Positions 41,350-51,578 of a stretch of 64,000 nucleotides of DNA are shown in pieces. The notes below the pieces were generated by a model. That model saw nothing but the letters and a program-made list of their open reading frames with translations, was not told the origin of the DNA and searched no databases. A program made the position numbers and the translations under genes. This stretch comes from Bacteroidales bacterium. Lineage in GTDB: Bacteria; Bacteroidota; Bacteroidia; Bacteroidales; UBA3824. How positions within the stretch are numbered: position 1 is the first letter of the stretch; each line of letters begins with the position of its first letter. Location: the NCBI GenBank assembly GCA_017544805.1, contig JAFYDK010000067.1, positions 1 to 64,000 on the forward strand. Reading direction: 5' to 3'.

Positions 41350-41616
41350 ATGAGTCGTTCAATTAAAAAAGGCCCTTTCATTGATTATAAACTCGAGAAA
41401 AAAATTCTTGCTATGAACGAGTCTGGCAAGAAATCGGTTATAAAATCATGGGCAAGAGCCTCTATTATTTCTCCTGATTTCGTAGGTCACACGATTGCCC
41501 TTCATAACGGCAACAAATTTATTCCCGTTTATGTAACGGAGAATATGGTAGGCCACAAGTTAGGCGAATTTGCGCCGACACGTATCTTCAGAGGACACGG
41601 CGGCAACAAGAAATAG
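41350..41616 (+). CDS. rpsS: 30S ribosomal protein S19
   Basis: S19 (88 residues) binds 16S rRNA with S13 in the head. [10 protein letters not shown] and Arg-Gly-His-Gly-Gly are typical. Confidence 0.98.
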   Translation: MSRSIKKGPFIDYKLEKKILAMNESGKKSVIKSWARASIISPDFVGHTIALHNGNKFIPVYVTENMVGHKLGEFAPTRIFRGHGGNKK

Positions 41617-41645
41617 TTATTAGACCATTAAAAGTAAAAAAGAAA

Positions 41646-42074
41646 ATGGCAGAAGAAAAAAAGCATAGAACCAAGAAGAAAGAAAGAGCAGAGAAACTGA
41701 AAGCTCAAAAGAAAGATTTGGCTTTTGCAGTTTTAAGAAATAATCCTACTTCTCCCAGAAAGATGCGTCTTGTAGCCGGTTTGATTAGAAATCAGGATGT
41801 TATCAAGGCTTTGGATATTTTGCAGTATTCTCCTCAGGAAGCAGCTATAAAGTTGAGAAAACTTTTGCAGTCTGCAGTTGCAAACTGGACAAAGAAAAAC
41901 GAAGGCGCACATATCGAAGATGCCGGTCTTATCGTTAAAGAAATCAGAGTAGACGGCGCAAGGATGCTGAAAAGACTTCGTCCCGCTCCTCAGGGCAGGG
42001 CTTACAGAATTAGAAAAAGGTCAAACCATGTTACCATAATTTTGGGCAACAAAGAAGTAAAAACGGAAGAATAA
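41646..42074 (+). CDS. rplV: 50S ribosomal protein L22
   Basis: L22 (142 residues) reaches into the exit tunnel; its loop contains [13 protein letters not shown]. An extra basic N-terminal extension of about 25 residues (Lys- and Glu-rich) precedes the core. The stop overlaps the rpsC start by one base. Confidence 0.97.
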   Translation: MAEEKKHRTKKKERAEKLKAQKKDLAFAVLRNNPTSPRKMRLVAGLIRNQDVIKALDILQYSPQEAAIKLRKLLQSAVANWTKKNEGAHIEDAGLIVKEIRVDGARMLKRLRPAPQGRAYRIRKRSNHVTIILGNKEVKTEE

Positions 42075-42775
42075 TGGGACAAAAAACTAATCCGATCAGC
42101 AACAGATTGGGAATCATCAGAGGTTGGGATTCAGAATGGTTTGATCCGAAAAACTATTCTGATAAAATTGTTGAAGACGACAAGATTAGAAAATATCTTA
42201 ACGTTCGTCTCGCTAAAGCCAGTATCTCTAAAATAATTATTCAGAGAACTCTCAAACTTATTACCGTTACGGTAAATACGGCTCGTCCGGGTATTATCAT
42301 CGGTAAAGGCGGACAGGAAGTTGACAAAATCAAAGAAGAGTTAAAAAACATTACTAAGAAGGACGTTCAGATTAATATCCTCGAAATTAAACGTCCCGAA
42401 TTGGATGCTGTAATTGTTGCTAACAACGTAGCACGTCAGATTGAAGGCAAAATTGCTTACCGCCGTGCTATAAAGACTGCTGTGGCTTCTACGATGAGAA
42501 TGGGTGCTGAAGGTATCAAATTTGTAATTTCAGGTCGTTTGAACGGTGCTGAAATGGCAAGAACTGAGGCTTATAAGGAAGGTAGAATTCCTTTGCACAC
42601 TCTCAGAGCCGACATCGACTATGCTTTGGCAGTAGCTAACACAAAAGTTGGTTGCGTTGGTATCAAAGTATGGATTTGCAAAGGTGAAGTTTACGGAAAA
42701 AGAGATCTTTCTAATAACGTAAATGTTAAACCTCAGAAAAAAACTAATTTCAACAGTCAGAGAAAACAAAAGTAG
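42074..42775 (+). CDS. rpsC: 30S ribosomal protein S3
   Basis: S3 (233 residues) forms part of the mRNA entry channel. It starts Met-Gly-Gln-Lys-Thr-Asn-Pro and has a KH domain with Gly-Ile-Ile-Ile-Gly-Lys-Gly-Gly. Length is normal. Confidence 0.97.
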   Translation: MGQKTNPISNRLGIIRGWDSEWFDPKNYSDKIVEDDKIRKYLNVRLAKASISKIIIQRTLKLITVTVNTARPGIIIGKGGQEVDKIKEELKNITKKDVQINILEIKRPELDAVIVANNVARQIEGKIAYRRAIKTAVASTMRMGAEGIKFVISGRLNGAEMARTEAYKEGRIPLHTLRADIDYALAVANTKVGCVGIKVWICKGEVYGKRDLSNNVNVKPQKKTNFNSQRKQK

Positions 42776-42809
42776 TTCTTAAATTTAATTATTAAATTTG
42801 TAAAAGAAA

Positions 42810-43247
42810 ATGTTACAGCCAAAAAGAACGAAATTCAGAAAAATGCAGAAAGGCCGCATGAGAGGTCTTGCCCAAAGAGGACATGAAATCGCATTCGGCA
42901 GTTTTGCTCTCAAAGCATTGGAGAATTTCTGGATTACGGGTCGTCAAATAGAGGCAGCCCGTCAGGCAATTTCACGTTATATGCAGCGTGAGGGTCAGAT
43001 TTGGATCAGAATCTTCCCCGATAAGCCTGTAACAAAGAAACCTGCTGAGGTACGTATGGGTAAAGGTAAAGGTCAACCCGAATACTTCGTTGCCCCCGTT
43101 ACTCCCGGTAGAATAATGTTTGAAGCAGACGGCGTGCCGTTCGAGATCGCTAAGGAAGCTTTCCGTTTGGCAGCTCAGAAACTTCCGATTAAAACTAAAT
43201 TTGTCGTAAGACGCGATTATGTCAACCCTGCAACAAGTGTAGAATAA
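42810..43247 (+). CDS. rplP: 50S ribosomal protein L16
   Basis: L16 (145 residues) lies near the A-site tRNA. It starts Met-Leu-Gln-Pro-Lys-Arg-Thr-Lys and has Arg-Met-Gly-Lys-Gly-Lys-Gly. The stop overlaps the rpmC start. Confidence 0.98.
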   Translation: MLQPKRTKFRKMQKGRMRGLAQRGHEIAFGSFALKALENFWITGRQIEAARQAISRYMQREGQIWIRIFPDKPVTKKPAEVRMGKGKGQPEYFVAPVTPGRIMFEADGVPFEIAKEAFRLAAQKLPIKTKFVVRRDYVNPATSVE

Positions 43248-43459
43248 TGAAAAAGTCAGTACAAAACAAAGAAATTAAAGAATTGACTACCGCTGAATTG
43301 GAAGAAAAACTGAATGCAGCCGTTTTGGATTACACCAAGATGAAACTCAATCACGCTATCACTCCTTTGGAGTCTCCGATTCAGATACGTGACAAAAGAA
43401 AGTATATTGCAAGGCTCAGATGTGAGCTCCGCAGCAGACAAATTAATAACGCTCAATAA
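43247..43459 (+). CDS. rpmC: 50S ribosomal protein L29
   Basis: L29 (70 residues) is a two-helix protein at the tunnel exit beside L23. Its helices contain Thr-Ala-Glu-Leu-Glu-Glu-Lys-Leu and Ile-Ala-Arg-Leu-Arg. Confidence 0.96.
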   Translation: MKKSVQNKEIKELTTAELEEKLNAAVLDYTKMKLNHAITPLESPIQIRDKRKYIARLRCELRSRQINNAQ

Positions 43460-43470
43460 TTTATTTAATA

Positions 43471-43746
43471 ATGGAAGAAGTAAAGGAAGAATTGAAGCGT
43501 AACTTCAGAAAGGTACGTATCGGCGTGGTAGTAAGCAATAAAATGGAGAAATCCATCGTTGTTGAAGTAAAACGTAAAATGAGACATCCGAAGTACGGAA
43601 AGTTTATCCTCCGTACCAAGAAGTTTATCGCTCATGATGAGAAAAACGAATGCAACGTAGGCGATACCGTAAAAATTATGGAAACCCGCCCTTTAAGCAA
43701 ACGTAAAAACTGGAGATTGGTAGAAATCGTAGAAAAAGCTAAATAA
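43471..43746 (+). CDS. rpsQ: 30S ribosomal protein S17
   Basis: S17 (91 residues) is an OB-fold primary binder of 16S rRNA. [11 protein letters not shown] and Arg-Pro-Leu-Ser-Lys are the family marks. Confidence 0.97.
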   Translation: MEEVKEELKRNFRKVRIGVVVSNKMEKSIVVEVKRKMRHPKYGKFILRTKKFIAHDEKNECNVGDTVKIMETRPLSKRKNWRLVEIVEKAK

Positions 43747-43752
43747 TTTATT

Positions 43753-44118
43753 ATGATACAGCAAGAATCAAGAATGACTGTAGCTGACAACAGCGGCGCA
43801 AAAGAAGTACTCTGTATCCGTGTCCTCGGCGGAACAGGTCGCAGATATGCCTCTGTTGGCGACAAGGTGGTCGTAACCGTTAAGAGCGCAATTCCTTCCG
43901 GAGATGTAAAGAAGGGTACGGTATCGAAGGCGGTTGTGGTACGCACCAATAAAGAAATCCGCAGACAGGACGGCTCGTATATTAGATTTGACGACAACGC
44001 CGTTGTTCTGCTAAACAATCAGGGCGAACTCAGAGGTACCCGTATTTTCGGACCGGTTGCAAGGGAACTCCGTGCTAACTATATGAAAATCGTTTCTCTG
44101 GCTCCTGAGGTTTTGTAA
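43753..44118 (+). CDS. rplN: 50S ribosomal protein L14
   Basis: L14 (121 residues) forms an intersubunit bridge. It begins Met-Ile-Gln-Gln-Glu-Ser-Arg and has Ala-Asp-Asn-Ser-Gly-Ala-Lys and Arg-Ile-Phe-Gly-Pro-Val. Confidence 0.98.
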   Translation: MIQQESRMTVADNSGAKEVLCIRVLGGTGRRYASVGDKVVVTVKSAIPSGDVKKGTVSKAVVVRTNKEIRRQDGSYIRFDDNAVVLLNNQGELRGTRIFGPVARELRANYMKIVSLAPEVL

Positions 44119-44148
44119 TTTTTTAACTGTTTTTTTGAAAGTAAAAAA

Positions 44149-44481
44149 ATGAAATTGCACATTAAAAAAGGAGACACGGTAATTGTCAATTCAGGCGATT
44201 GTAAAGGCCAGAAAGGTACAGTTCTGAGGGTTCTCATCAAGAAAAACCGTGCTATCGTCGAGGGTGTAAACATGGTGAAAAAGGCAACGAAACCTTCTGC
44301 TGAAAACAATCAAGGTGGTTTCGTCGATAAAGAGGCTTCTATCCACCTTTCTAACCTTATGCTTATCTGCCCCGAGACTGGCAAACCTACCCGTATCGGC
44401 AGAAAAGTTGTTGAGGCAGACGGCGTAAAAAGATTAGTACGTTATTCAAAAAAATCAGAAAATAAAAAGGAGATAAAGTAA
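44149..44481 (+). CDS. rplX: 50S ribosomal protein L24
   Basis: L24 (110 residues) starts 50S assembly. It has a KOW motif [14 protein letters not shown]. It is followed by rplE with a one-base gap. Confidence 0.97.
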   Translation: MKLHIKKGDTVIVNSGDCKGQKGTVLRVLIKKNRAIVEGVNMVKKATKPSAENNQGGFVDKEASIHLSNLMLICPETGKPTRIGRKVVEADGVKRLVRYSKKSENKKEIK

Positions 44482-44482
44482 A

Positions 44483-45028
44483 ATGCAATACGTACCATCT
44501 TTAAAGAAAAAGTATAGGGAAGAAATAGTTCCCGCACTTAAAAAAGAGTTCGGCTACAAGAGTGTTATGCAGGCTCCCAAATTGGTTAAAATCGTTATCA
44601 ACCAAGGTATCGGTGATGCTACCGCTGATAAAAAAATCGTTGACACTTCAATGGCCGAGATTACTGCCATTAGCGGTCAGAAACCCGTTACGGCTCTTTC
44701 AAGAAAGGATATTTCTAACTTCCATTTGAGAAAAGGTATGCCGATCGGAGTTATGGTAACTTTGAGACATGACCGTATGTACGAATTCCTCGAAAGGTTG
44801 ATTGCTATCGCCCTTCCTCGTATCCGTGATTTCAACGGTATCAGTGGAAAATTTGACGGCAGAGGTAATTATACCCTCGGTATCAAAGAACAAATCATTT
44901 TCCCGGAAATCGATATTGACAAAGTCAACAAGATTATGGGTATGAATATAACTTTCGTTACCACGGCAAACACCGATGAAGAAGGATTCAAATTATTGCA
45001 AAATTTTGGTTTACCGTTCAAAAAGTAA
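44483..45028 (+). CDS. rplE: 50S ribosomal protein L5
   Basis: L5 (181 residues) binds 5S rRNA. Pro-Lys-Leu-Val-Lys-Ile-Val-Ile-Asn and Asp-Phe-Asn-Gly-Ile are the family marks. Confidence 0.98.
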   Translation: MQYVPSLKKKYREEIVPALKKEFGYKSVMQAPKLVKIVINQGIGDATADKKIVDTSMAEITAISGQKPVTALSRKDISNFHLRKGMPIGVMVTLRHDRMYEFLERLIAIALPRIRDFNGISGKFDGRGNYTLGIKEQIIFPEIDIDKVNKIMGMNITFVTTANTDEEGFKLLQNFGLPFKK

Positions 45029-45034
45029 TAATAA

Positions 45035-45304
45035 ATGGCAAAAGAATCAATGAAAGCGCGCGAGGTAAAGCGTGCAAAACTTATAGCTAAATACGCTGCT
45101 AAGAGGGAGGCTCTTAAACAAGCTGGCGATTATGTCGGACTTCAGAAACTTCCGCGCAACTCTAATCCTATCAGACTTCACAATCGTTGTAAACTTTCTG
45201 GTAGGCCTAAGGGTTATATCAGAATGTTCGGCATCAGCCGTATGCAGTTCCGTGAAATGGCCTCTAACGGTCTCTTACCGGGCGTTAAAAAAGCAAGTTG
45301 GTAA
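45035..45304 (+). CDS. rpsN: 30S ribosomal protein S14
   Basis: S14 (89 residues) is of the zinc-free type: it is long and lacks the CxxC pairs, with His-Asn-Arg-Cys and Arg-Met-Phe-Gly-Ile-Ser-Arg in the C-terminal half. Confidence 0.98.
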   Translation: MAKESMKAREVKRAKLIAKYAAKREALKQAGDYVGLQKLPRNSNPIRLHNRCKLSGRPKGYIRMFGISRMQFREMASNGLLPGVKKASW

Positions 45305-45328
45305 TTTTATTTTAAAATTTAAAGAAAA

Positions 45329-45718
45329 ATGACAGATACTATTGCAGATTTCTTGACCCGCATTAGAAACGCCGTGATGGCAAAACACAGAATTGTAGAG
45401 GTACCTACGAGCAAGGTAAAAAAGGAAATTACCAAGATACTTTTTCAGAAAGGTTATATTCTGAGTTACAAGTTTGATGATGAAAACAGAGCTATCAAAA
45501 TCGCTTTGAAATACAATCCCCAAACTAAAGTATCTGCTATCCAAAGCATTACCAGAGTTTCAACTCCGGGTTTGCGTAAGTACGAGGGTTGCAAAGAGTT
45601 GCCTAGAGTTCTCAACGGACTTGGCATCGCAATCGTTTCTACTTCCAAAGGTATTATGACCGACAAAGAAGCAAGAGTGCAGAATGTCGGCGGTGAGGTA
45701 ATTTGTTACGTTTATTAA
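45329..45718 (+). CDS. rpsH: 30S ribosomal protein S8
   Basis: S8 (129 residues) binds the central domain of 16S rRNA and in other bacteria represses the spc operon. It starts [14 protein letters not shown]. Confidence 0.98.
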   Translation: MTDTIADFLTRIRNAVMAKHRIVEVPTSKVKKEITKILFQKGYILSYKFDDENRAIKIALKYNPQTKVSAIQSITRVSTPGLRKYEGCKELPRVLNGLGIAIVSTSKGIMTDKEARVQNVGGEVICYVY

Positions 45719-45738
45719 TAAATTAGGTATATAAAAAA

Positions 45739-46302
45739 ATGTCAAGAATTGGTAAATTGCCCGTTCATATTCCCGCAGGGGTGCAAGTAACCGTAGACGA
45801 CAAAAATCACACTATCGTCGTTAAAGGCAAGCTTGGTGAATTGAGGCAGAAAGTAAATCCTGATATTAAAGTAGAAGTTGAGGACAATACCTTGAAAGTA
45901 TCTCGTCCTACCGACGACAAAATGCACAGGTCATTGCATGGTCTTTACAGGGCTTTGATAGCCAATATGGTAAAAGGCGTTAGCGAAGGATTTACTATTA
46001 AACAGGAAATGGTCGGTGTCGGCTACAGAGCTACCTCTCAAGGTCAGCTGCTTGATATTTCCGTTGGTTATTCGCACAATATACTTATGGAACTTCCTGA
46101 AGAAGTTAAAGTAAGTGTTGTAACAGAAAAACGTTCTAATCCGATTATTACTCTTACGAGTTGCGACAAACAGCTTTTAGGACAAGTTGCGGCTAAGATT
46201 CGTTCATTCCGCGCTCCTGAGCCTTACAAAGGTAAAGGTATTAAGTTTGTTGATGAAGTGCTTCGTAGAAAAGCCGGCAAGACGGCATCTTCTTCTAAGT
46301 AG
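45739..46302 (+). CDS. rplF: 50S ribosomal protein L6
   Basis: L6 (187 residues) lies by the sarcin-ricin loop. Met-Ser-Arg-Ile-Gly at the start and Glu-Pro-Tyr-Lys-Gly-Lys-Gly-Ile near the end are typical. Confidence 0.98.
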   Translation: MSRIGKLPVHIPAGVQVTVDDKNHTIVVKGKLGELRQKVNPDIKVEVEDNTLKVSRPTDDKMHRSLHGLYRALIANMVKGVSEGFTIKQEMVGVGYRATSQGQLLDISVGYSHNILMELPEEVKVSVVTEKRSNPIITLTSCDKQLLGQVAAKIRSFRAPEPYKGKGIKFVDEVLRRKAGKTASSSK

Positions 46303-46338
46303 TAACCGGGCTTAATTAATCAAAAAAATTGTAGTAAA

Positions 46339-46695
46339 ATGGCTTTATCTAAGCAGGAAAGAAGACAAAGAATTAAATACCGCATACGCAAAAAAATTTC
46401 CGGTACGCCTGAGCGTCCCAGACTTTGCGTTTTCAGAAGCAATAAAAATATCTTTGTACAGTTAATTGACGATGTTAACGGTAAAACATTAGTCGCAACC
46501 TCTTCAAGAGTAAAAGAGATTTCTGAGCAGAAGGTAACGAAAACCGAACAGGCTGCTTTAGTAGGCAAGGCTATTGCTGAAAAAGCAAAAGCAGCCGGAA
46601 TCAACGACGTTGTTTTCGACAGAAACGGTTATTTGTATCACGGCAGGGTTAAGTCTTTGGCTGAAGCTGCCCGCGAAGGCGGTTTAAATTTCTAA
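46339..46695 (+). CDS. rplR: 50S ribosomal protein L18
   Basis: L18 (118 residues) binds 5S rRNA with L5. Arg-Pro-Arg-Leu-Cys-Val-Phe-Arg-Ser and [12 protein letters not shown] are the key motifs. Confidence 0.98.
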   Translation: MALSKQERRQRIKYRIRKKISGTPERPRLCVFRSNKNIFVQLIDDVNGKTLVATSSRVKEISEQKVTKTEQAALVGKAIAEKAKAAGINDVVFDRNGYLYHGRVKSLAEAAREGGLNF

Positions 46696-46702
46696 TTAAA
46701 TT

Positions 46703-47221
46703 ATGGCAACACAAAGTATCAGAAAAGTTAAAACTAACGATTTGGAGCTTAAAGATAGGCTTGTTAAAGTAAATCGTGTTACTAAGGTTACCAAAGGCGG
46801 CCGTACATTTACTTTCGCGGCTATCGTTGTAGTAGGTAACGAAAACGGTATCGTAGGTTACGGACTCGGCAAAGCTAACGAAGTAGCAACCGCAGTTGCA
46901 AAAGGCGTTGAAGACGCTAAGAAAAACCTTATCCGTGTTCCCATTTACAAAGGCACTATTCCTCACGAGCAGGTTGCCAAATTCGGCGGTGCCGATATTT
47001 TAATCAAACCTGCCACCAGCGGTACCGGTGTTAAAGCCGGTGGTGCTATGCGTGCCGTTTTGGAGAGCGTTGGCGTTAAAGACGTTTTGGCTAAATCAAA
47101 AGGTTCTTCTAATCCCCACAACCTCGTAAAAGCGACTATCAAAGCTCTTTCTATGTTGAGAGATGCAAGCCTCGTTTCTCAGTACAGAGGTGTTGATGTC
47201 AATACGGTATTTAACGGTTAA
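46703..47221 (+). CDS. rpsE: 30S ribosomal protein S5
   Basis: S5 (172 residues) shapes decoding fidelity. Its dsRNA-binding part has [10 protein letters not shown] and Gly-Tyr-Gly-Leu-Gly-Lys-Ala. Confidence 0.98.
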   Translation: MATQSIRKVKTNDLELKDRLVKVNRVTKVTKGGRTFTFAAIVVVGNENGIVGYGLGKANEVATAVAKGVEDAKKNLIRVPIYKGTIPHEQVAKFGGADILIKPATSGTGVKAGGAMRAVLESVGVKDVLAKSKGSSNPHNLVKATIKALSMLRDASLVSQYRGVDVNTVFNG

Positions 47222-47244
47222 TTATTTAAAAATTTTTAACTCAG

Positions 47245-47427
47245 ATGAAAATAAAAGTAACTCAGGTCCGCAGCAAAATCGGCTGGCCTAAAGATCAAAA
47301 GGCGACTTTGGAGTCTTTGGGACTTAGGAAAATCGGACAAAGTGTCGTACTCGAAAACACACCTTGTAACTTGGGTAAGGTGAACAAAGTAAGACACCTT
47401 TTAAAAATTGAAAATATTAACGAATAA
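47245..47427 (+). CDS. rpmD: 50S ribosomal protein L30
   Basis: L30 (60 residues) is a small bacterial-type protein with Leu-Gly-Leu-Arg-Lys-Ile-Gly-Gln and a Val-Arg-His-Leu end. Confidence 0.96.
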   Translation: MKIKVTQVRSKIGWPKDQKATLESLGLRKIGQSVVLENTPCNLGKVNKVRHLLKIENINE

Positions 47428-47443
47428 TATTTAGAGTATAATT

Positions 47444-47890
47444 ATGAACTTGTCACAATTAAGACCCGCTAAAGGTTCTTCTCATACAAAGAAGAGATTA
47501 GGAAGAGGTCAGGGCTCGGGTTGGGGCGGCACCTCTACGAGAGGTCATAAGGGTGCAAAATCCCGTTCTGGCTACTCTCATAAAGTAGGTTTTGAAGGTG
47601 GTCAGATGCCCCTTCAAAGACGTGTTCCTAAATTCGGGTTCAACAACGTTAATAGGGTTGAATACAGAGTAATCAATGTTTCTGATCTTGAAACCCTCGC
47701 AAACAAATTGAATATCGCTGATATTACAATTGAGGTTCTTCAGAAAGAAGGTTTGATTTCTAAAAATGACATTGTAAAAGTTTTGGGTAACGGTAAACTT
47801 ACAAAGAAACTTAATGTTACGGCAAACGCTTTTTCAAAGTCAGCTAAAGAAGCAATCGAAGCTTTGAACGGAACTGTTAATACGTTGTAA
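47444..47890 (+). CDS. rplO: 50S ribosomal protein L15
   Basis: L15 (148 residues) has the Gly-Arg-Gly-Gln-Gly-Ser-Gly-Trp-Gly-Gly-Thr N-terminal region and Phe-Glu-Gly-Gly-Gln-Met-Pro-Leu. It is followed after 12 bases by secY. Confidence 0.98.
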   Translation: MNLSQLRPAKGSSHTKKRLGRGQGSGWGGTSTRGHKGAKSRSGYSHKVGFEGGQMPLQRRVPKFGFNNVNRVEYRVINVSDLETLANKLNIADITIEVLQKEGLISKNDIVKVLGNGKLTKKLNVTANAFSKSAKEAIEALNGTVNTL

Positions 47891-47902
47891 AAATTTTTTT
47901 TG

Positions 47903-49246
47903 ATGAAAAACTTTATTCAGACACTTAAAAACATTTGGAGAATAGAAGATCTCCGTAACAGAATACTTGCAACTTTGTCTTTGATTATGGTCTATAGAAT
48001 CGGTGCACATATCGTGTTGCCGGGCATAGACCCGAATCAAATCGGACAGTTGTCGGAGCAGACAAAGGACGGAATCATGTCTATTCTCAATATGTTTTCC
48101 GGTGGTGCATTTGCTAATGCTTCAATTTTTGCTTTAGGTATCATGCCTTATATTACGGCATCGATTATCGTGCAGCTTTTGGGTATGGCAGTGCCGTATT
48201 TCCAAAGACTTCAGAGAGAAGGTGAAAGCGGCAGAAGAAAAATCAACCGTATAATTCGTCTTTTGACGGTCGGAGTGCTTTTTGTTCAAGCGCCGAGTTA
48301 CCTTATCAATTTGCATTATCAACTTCCTGATTCTGCATTTTTGACTTCAGGTTTTTGGGGATTTACCTTCCCGTCAGTAATTATCTTGACGGCAGGCACC
48401 ATGTTTATTATGTGGCTGGGTGAACGTATCACGGATAAAGGTATCGGAAACGGTATTTCGCTCTTGATTATGATTGGTATTATTGCAAGATTTCCGTTTG
48501 CACTCGGTGCTGAGGTTGCATCTAAGTTCGGTGAAACTGCCGGCGGCGGTGCAATTGCTCTTATCGTGGAACTTGTAATGCTTCTCTTAGTCTTTGTCGT
48601 TTCCATTCTTCTTGTGCAGGGAACACGAAAAATTCCCGTACAGTATGCAAAGAGAATTATCGGCAATAAACAATATGGCGGTGTAAGACAATATATTCCG
48701 CTTAAAGTGAATGCAGCCGGCGTTATGCCTATCATTTTTGCACAGGCATTAATGTTTATTCCTCTTATGTTTACCCATTTTAACTCTGATGTTACCAGCG
48801 GTATCGCATCGGCTTTCGCTGACTTTACCGGTTTTTGGTACAATTTTACTTTTGCCTTGTTGGTGATTGTGTTTACCTATTTCTACACGGCAATCACTTT
48901 TAGTCCCCAGCAAATGGCAGAGGATATGAAAAAAAGAGGTGGCTATATTCCGGGAGTAAAACCCGGTCGTAAGACTGTAGAATTCCTTGATGACATCATG
49001 TCAAGAATTACTTTCCCCGGTTCTATTTTCCTTGCATTTATAGCCATACTTCCTGTTTTTGCTATTCTTTGCCATGTCAACAATCAGTTTGCTCAGTTTT
49101 ACGGTGGAACTTCGTTGTTGATTATGGTAGGTGTAATACTTGATACGTTGCAGCAGATAGAATCCCACCTTTTGATGCGTCATTATGACGGTTTGATGAA
49201 AGGCGGAAGAATTAAAGGCCGTACAGGTTCGGTTGCTGCTTTGTAA
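47903..49246 (+). CDS. secY: Preprotein translocase subunit SecY
   Basis: SecY is the ten-helix channel for Sec-dependent export and membrane insertion. The 447-residue protein has the plug and the Gly-Ile-Met-Pro-Tyr-Ile-Thr-Ala-Ser-Ile segment, and the cytoplasmic loop Pro-Gly-Val-Lys-Pro-Gly. I use the ATG at 47903; a TTG one codon earlier is also open. It ends the spc part; a hairpin follows and map is absent. Confidence 0.97.
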   Translation: MKNFIQTLKNIWRIEDLRNRILATLSLIMVYRIGAHIVLPGIDPNQIGQLSEQTKDGIMSILNMFSGGAFANASIFALGIMPYITASIIVQLLGMAVPYFQRLQREGESGRRKINRIIRLLTVGVLFVQAPSYLINLHYQLPDSAFLTSGFWGFTFPSVIILTAGTMFIMWLGERITDKGIGNGISLLIMIGIIARFPFALGAEVASKFGETAGGGAIALIVELVMLLLVFVVSILLVQGTRKIPVQYAKRIIGNKQYGGVRQYIPLKVNAAGVMPIIFAQALMFIPLMFTHFNSDVTSGIASAFADFTGFWYNFTFALLVIVFTYFYTAITFSPQQMAEDMKKRGGYIPGVKPGRKTVEFLDDIMSRITFPGSIFLAFIAILPVFAILCHVNNQFAQFYGGTSLLIMVGVILDTLQQIESHLLMRHYDGLMKGGRIKGRTGSVAAL

Positions 49247-49328
49247 GTTTTATACCTGAAATAGAGCAAAAGGTAATTTGATTTTTGCAAAGTTTATATA
49301 AGAAGGTATTCGTTTATAAAACATTCTG

Positions 49329-49366
49329 TTCTTCAGTCCGCACGGATTGATTGCGGACTGAAGAAT
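49329..49366 (+). terminator. Hairpin terminator after secY
   Basis: A 13-bp perfect stem (TTCTTCAGTCCGC at 49329-49341, reverse at 49353-49365) with an 11-nt loop is followed by a modest T-rich run. It is 82 bases after the secY stop. Confidence 0.7.
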
Positions 49367-49464
49367 CGAATTGTTTTATTTAACTTTCTGTAAAGAATGT
49401 TTTTGCCCGGATTTGTTTTTGCCGGATTTTTTTTGAAAAAATTGAAAATATCCTTCCGATAAGT

Positions 49465-49495
49465 TTTGCAATTTGGCGATAATATTTTAATTTTG
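49465..49495 (+). promoter_or_regulatory. Promoter of infA-rpmJ
   Basis: TTTG (49465-49468) and TAATTTTG (49488-49495) are 19 bp apart, giving a leader of about 125 nt before infA. Confidence 0.7.
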
Positions 49496-49625
49496 CGGCG
49501 TGATTGGCGGCTGATTTTAAGGTTTTAAATCTTAAAATACTGAAAATAAGAATATTACCGCTAAAATGATTTAGGTAGGTGATTAAAATTTTAACGAAGA
49601 TTGTTGAATCTTTATAAAAGAAATA

Positions 49626-49844
49626 ATGGCTAAACAGACCTCAATAGAAAAAGACGGTAAAATTATTGAAGCATTGTCTAATGCAATGTTTAGGGTTGAA
49701 TTGGAAAATGGGCATTTGATAATTGCTCATATTTCGGGTAAAATGCGTCAGCATTATATCAGAATTCTTCCCGGTGACAGAGTGAAAGTGGAAATGTCTC
49801 CTTACGATTTGACGAAGGGACGAATATCTTTTAGGTATAAATAA
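49626..49844 (+). CDS. infA: Translation initiation factor IF-1
   Basis: IF-1 (72 residues) is an OB-fold factor that occupies the A site during initiation. [11 protein letters not shown] and [10 protein letters not shown] are typical. Confidence 0.97.
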   Translation: MAKQTSIEKDGKIIEALSNAMFRVELENGHLIIAHISGKMRQHYIRILPGDRVKVEMSPYDLTKGRISFRYK

Positions 49845-49862
49845 AAAAGTTAAGTAAATAAA

Positions 49863-49979
49863 ATGAAAGTTAGAACATCTGTTAAAAAAAGATCTGCTGA
49901 CTGCAAAGTTGTAAGAAGGAAGGGCAGAGTTTACATTATATGTAAATCTAATCCTAAATTTAAACAGCGTCAGGGTTAA
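49863..49979 (+). CDS. rpmJ: 50S ribosomal protein L36
   Basis: This 38-codon gene encodes [10 protein letters not shown] at the start and Phe-Lys-Gln-Arg-Gln-Gly at the end, the ends typical of L36. Of the four zinc ligands in classical L36, Cys14 and Cys27 remain, whereas Cys11 is Ser and the His is replaced by Phe. It should not bind zinc in the usual way. It is 18 bases after infA. Confidence 0.95.
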   Translation: MKVRTSVKKRSADCKVVRRKGRVYIICKSNPKFKQRQG

Positions 49980-49996
49980 TTTTTGTTAAATTATGT

Positions 49997-50025
49997 TTTG
50001 CATTGCAAATTTATTAATATCTTTG
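49997..50025 (+). promoter_or_regulatory. Promoter before rpsM (alpha operon part)
   Basis: TTTG (49997-50000) and TATCTTTG (50018-50025) are 17 bp apart, and rpsM begins 41 bp later. Confidence 0.55.
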
Positions 50026-50066
50026 CACTCGCAAAATAATGAAAATTCTGTAAAAAATTAAAAATA

Positions 50067-50444
50067 ATGGCACGAATTGTTGGTGTAGATTTACCAAAAA
50101 ACAAACGCGGTGAAATCGGTCTTACCTATATTTACGGTATCGGTCGCCAGAGAGCTAATCAAATCCTTTCTGAAGCCGGAATTGATAAAGATATTAAGGT
50201 TCAGGACTGGAACGATGATCAAATCGCTAAAATCCGTCAGATTATCAATGATAATTTCAAGGTAGAAGGCGAGTTGCGCTCAGAGGTTGCGATGAATATC
50301 AAACGTCTTATGGATATAGGATGTTACAGAGGTATTCGTCATCGTAACGGACTTCCTGTAAGAGGTCAAAAGACCAAAAACAACGCACGTACACGCAAGG
50401 GTAAGAAGAAAACCGTTGCAAATAAGAAGAAAGCTACTAAATAA
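50067..50444 (+). CDS. rpsM: 30S ribosomal protein S13
   Basis: S13 (125 residues) contacts tRNA and the 50S subunit. Gly-Val-Asp-Leu-Pro-Lys-Asn-Lys-Arg and Arg-Gln-Lys-type Arg-Gly-Gln-Lys-Thr-Lys near the basic end are typical. Confidence 0.98.
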   Translation: MARIVGVDLPKNKRGEIGLTYIYGIGRQRANQILSEAGIDKDIKVQDWNDDQIAKIRQIINDNFKVEGELRSEVAMNIKRLMDIGCYRGIRHRNGLPVRGQKTKNNARTRKGKKKTVANKKKATK

Positions 50445-50454
50445 AGTTTAGAAA

Positions 50455-50844
50455 ATGGCACAAAAAAGTAAAGTAACGAGAAAGAGAGTTGTTAAAGTAG
50501 AGGCAACGGGCGAGGCTCATATCCATTCTTCTTTCAACAATATTATAATCTCTTTGACCAACGCTTCGGGGGAAGTTATATCTTGGGCATCTGCCGGAAA
50601 GATGGGCTTCAAAGGTTCTAAAAAGAACACTCCCTATGCAGCGCAATTGGCAGCAGCAGAATGCGCAAAGACTGCCTTCGATTTAGGACTCCGCAAGGTT
50701 AAGGTTTATGTAAAAGGTCCGGGAAGCGGTCGTGAAGCTGCTATCCGTTCTATTCATACCTCTGGCGTTGAAGTAGTAGAAATTATTGATGTAACTCCTT
50801 TGCCTCATAACGGATGCCGTCCGGCTAAGAGAAGAAGAGTATAA
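50455..50844 (+). CDS. rpsK: 30S ribosomal protein S11
   Basis: S11 (129 residues) lies on the platform. Ala-His-Ile-His-Ser-Ser-Phe-Asn-Asn and [11 protein letters not shown] at the end are the family marks. Confidence 0.98.
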   Translation: MAQKSKVTRKRVVKVEATGEAHIHSSFNNIIISLTNASGEVISWASAGKMGFKGSKKNTPYAAQLAAAECAKTAFDLGLRKVKVYVKGPGSGREAAIRSIHTSGVEVVEIIDVTPLPHNGCRPAKRRRV

Positions 50845-50878
50845 TTTTTTAAGAACCAAATTAAAAATTATTACAAAA

Positions 50879-51487
50879 ATGGCAAGATATACAGGTCCTA
50901 AATCAAAAATAGCAAGAAAATTCGGCGAACCGATATTCGGCACGGATAAATATTTGGACAGAAAGGGCTATCCTCCGGGACAGCACGGCTTGGAAAAGAA
51001 ACGCAAAAAAGTATCAGAATATGGCACTCAGTTGAAAGAAAAACAGAAAGCCAAATATACTTATGGTGTTTTGGAACGTCAGTTCTCTAATCTCTTCAAA
51101 AAAGCTCAAAGAGCAAACGGCGTTACTGGTGAAGTTTTGATTCAACTTCTTGAAAGCCGTCTTGATAATGTAGTTTACAGATTGGGTATTGCTCCTACAA
51201 GACCGGCTGCAAGACAATTGGTTGCTCACAGACACATTGTTGTAAACGGTGAGGTTTGCGGTATTCCTTCTTATCAAGTAAAAGAAGGAGACATCGTGGG
51301 CGTAAGAGAAAAATCTAAAGCTCTTGAGGTAATCGTAAATTCTGTTCAGGGTGCTAACCGTTCACGTTACAATTGGTTGGAATGGGACGGCTCTCAAATG
51401 GCAGGCAAATTTATGAATGTTCCTGCAAGGGAAGATATTCCTGAAAATATTAAGGAACAGCTCATAGTCGAACTTTATTCTAAATAA
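50879..51487 (+). CDS. rpsD: 30S ribosomal protein S4
   Basis: S4 (202 residues) begins 30S assembly and controls fidelity. The S4 RNA-binding domain is seen at [11 protein letters not shown]. The zinc-binding cysteines are absent, as in many Bacteroidota. Confidence 0.98.
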   Translation: MARYTGPKSKIARKFGEPIFGTDKYLDRKGYPPGQHGLEKKRKKVSEYGTQLKEKQKAKYTYGVLERQFSNLFKKAQRANGVTGEVLIQLLESRLDNVVYRLGIAPTRPAARQLVAHRHIVVNGEVCGIPSYQVKEGDIVGVREKSKALEVIVNSVQGANRSRYNWLEWDGSQMAGKFMNVPAREDIPENIKEQLIVELYSK

Positions 51488-51578
51488 TATTTTTACGGCG
51501 GATGCAAGGAGTTATTTTTATTCTCTTTGTGTCCTTACCGTTTGTTTTTACCGGAAAATTATAAATTAAATAATTCAA

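Larger units (their letters stand above)
49247..49625. other. 379-bp gap between secY and infA
   Basis: It contains the secY terminator (49329-49366), an AT-rich stretch, and the infA promoter (49465-49495). Many Bacteroidota carry map here; I see no map remnant or other coding frame. Confidence 0.65.
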
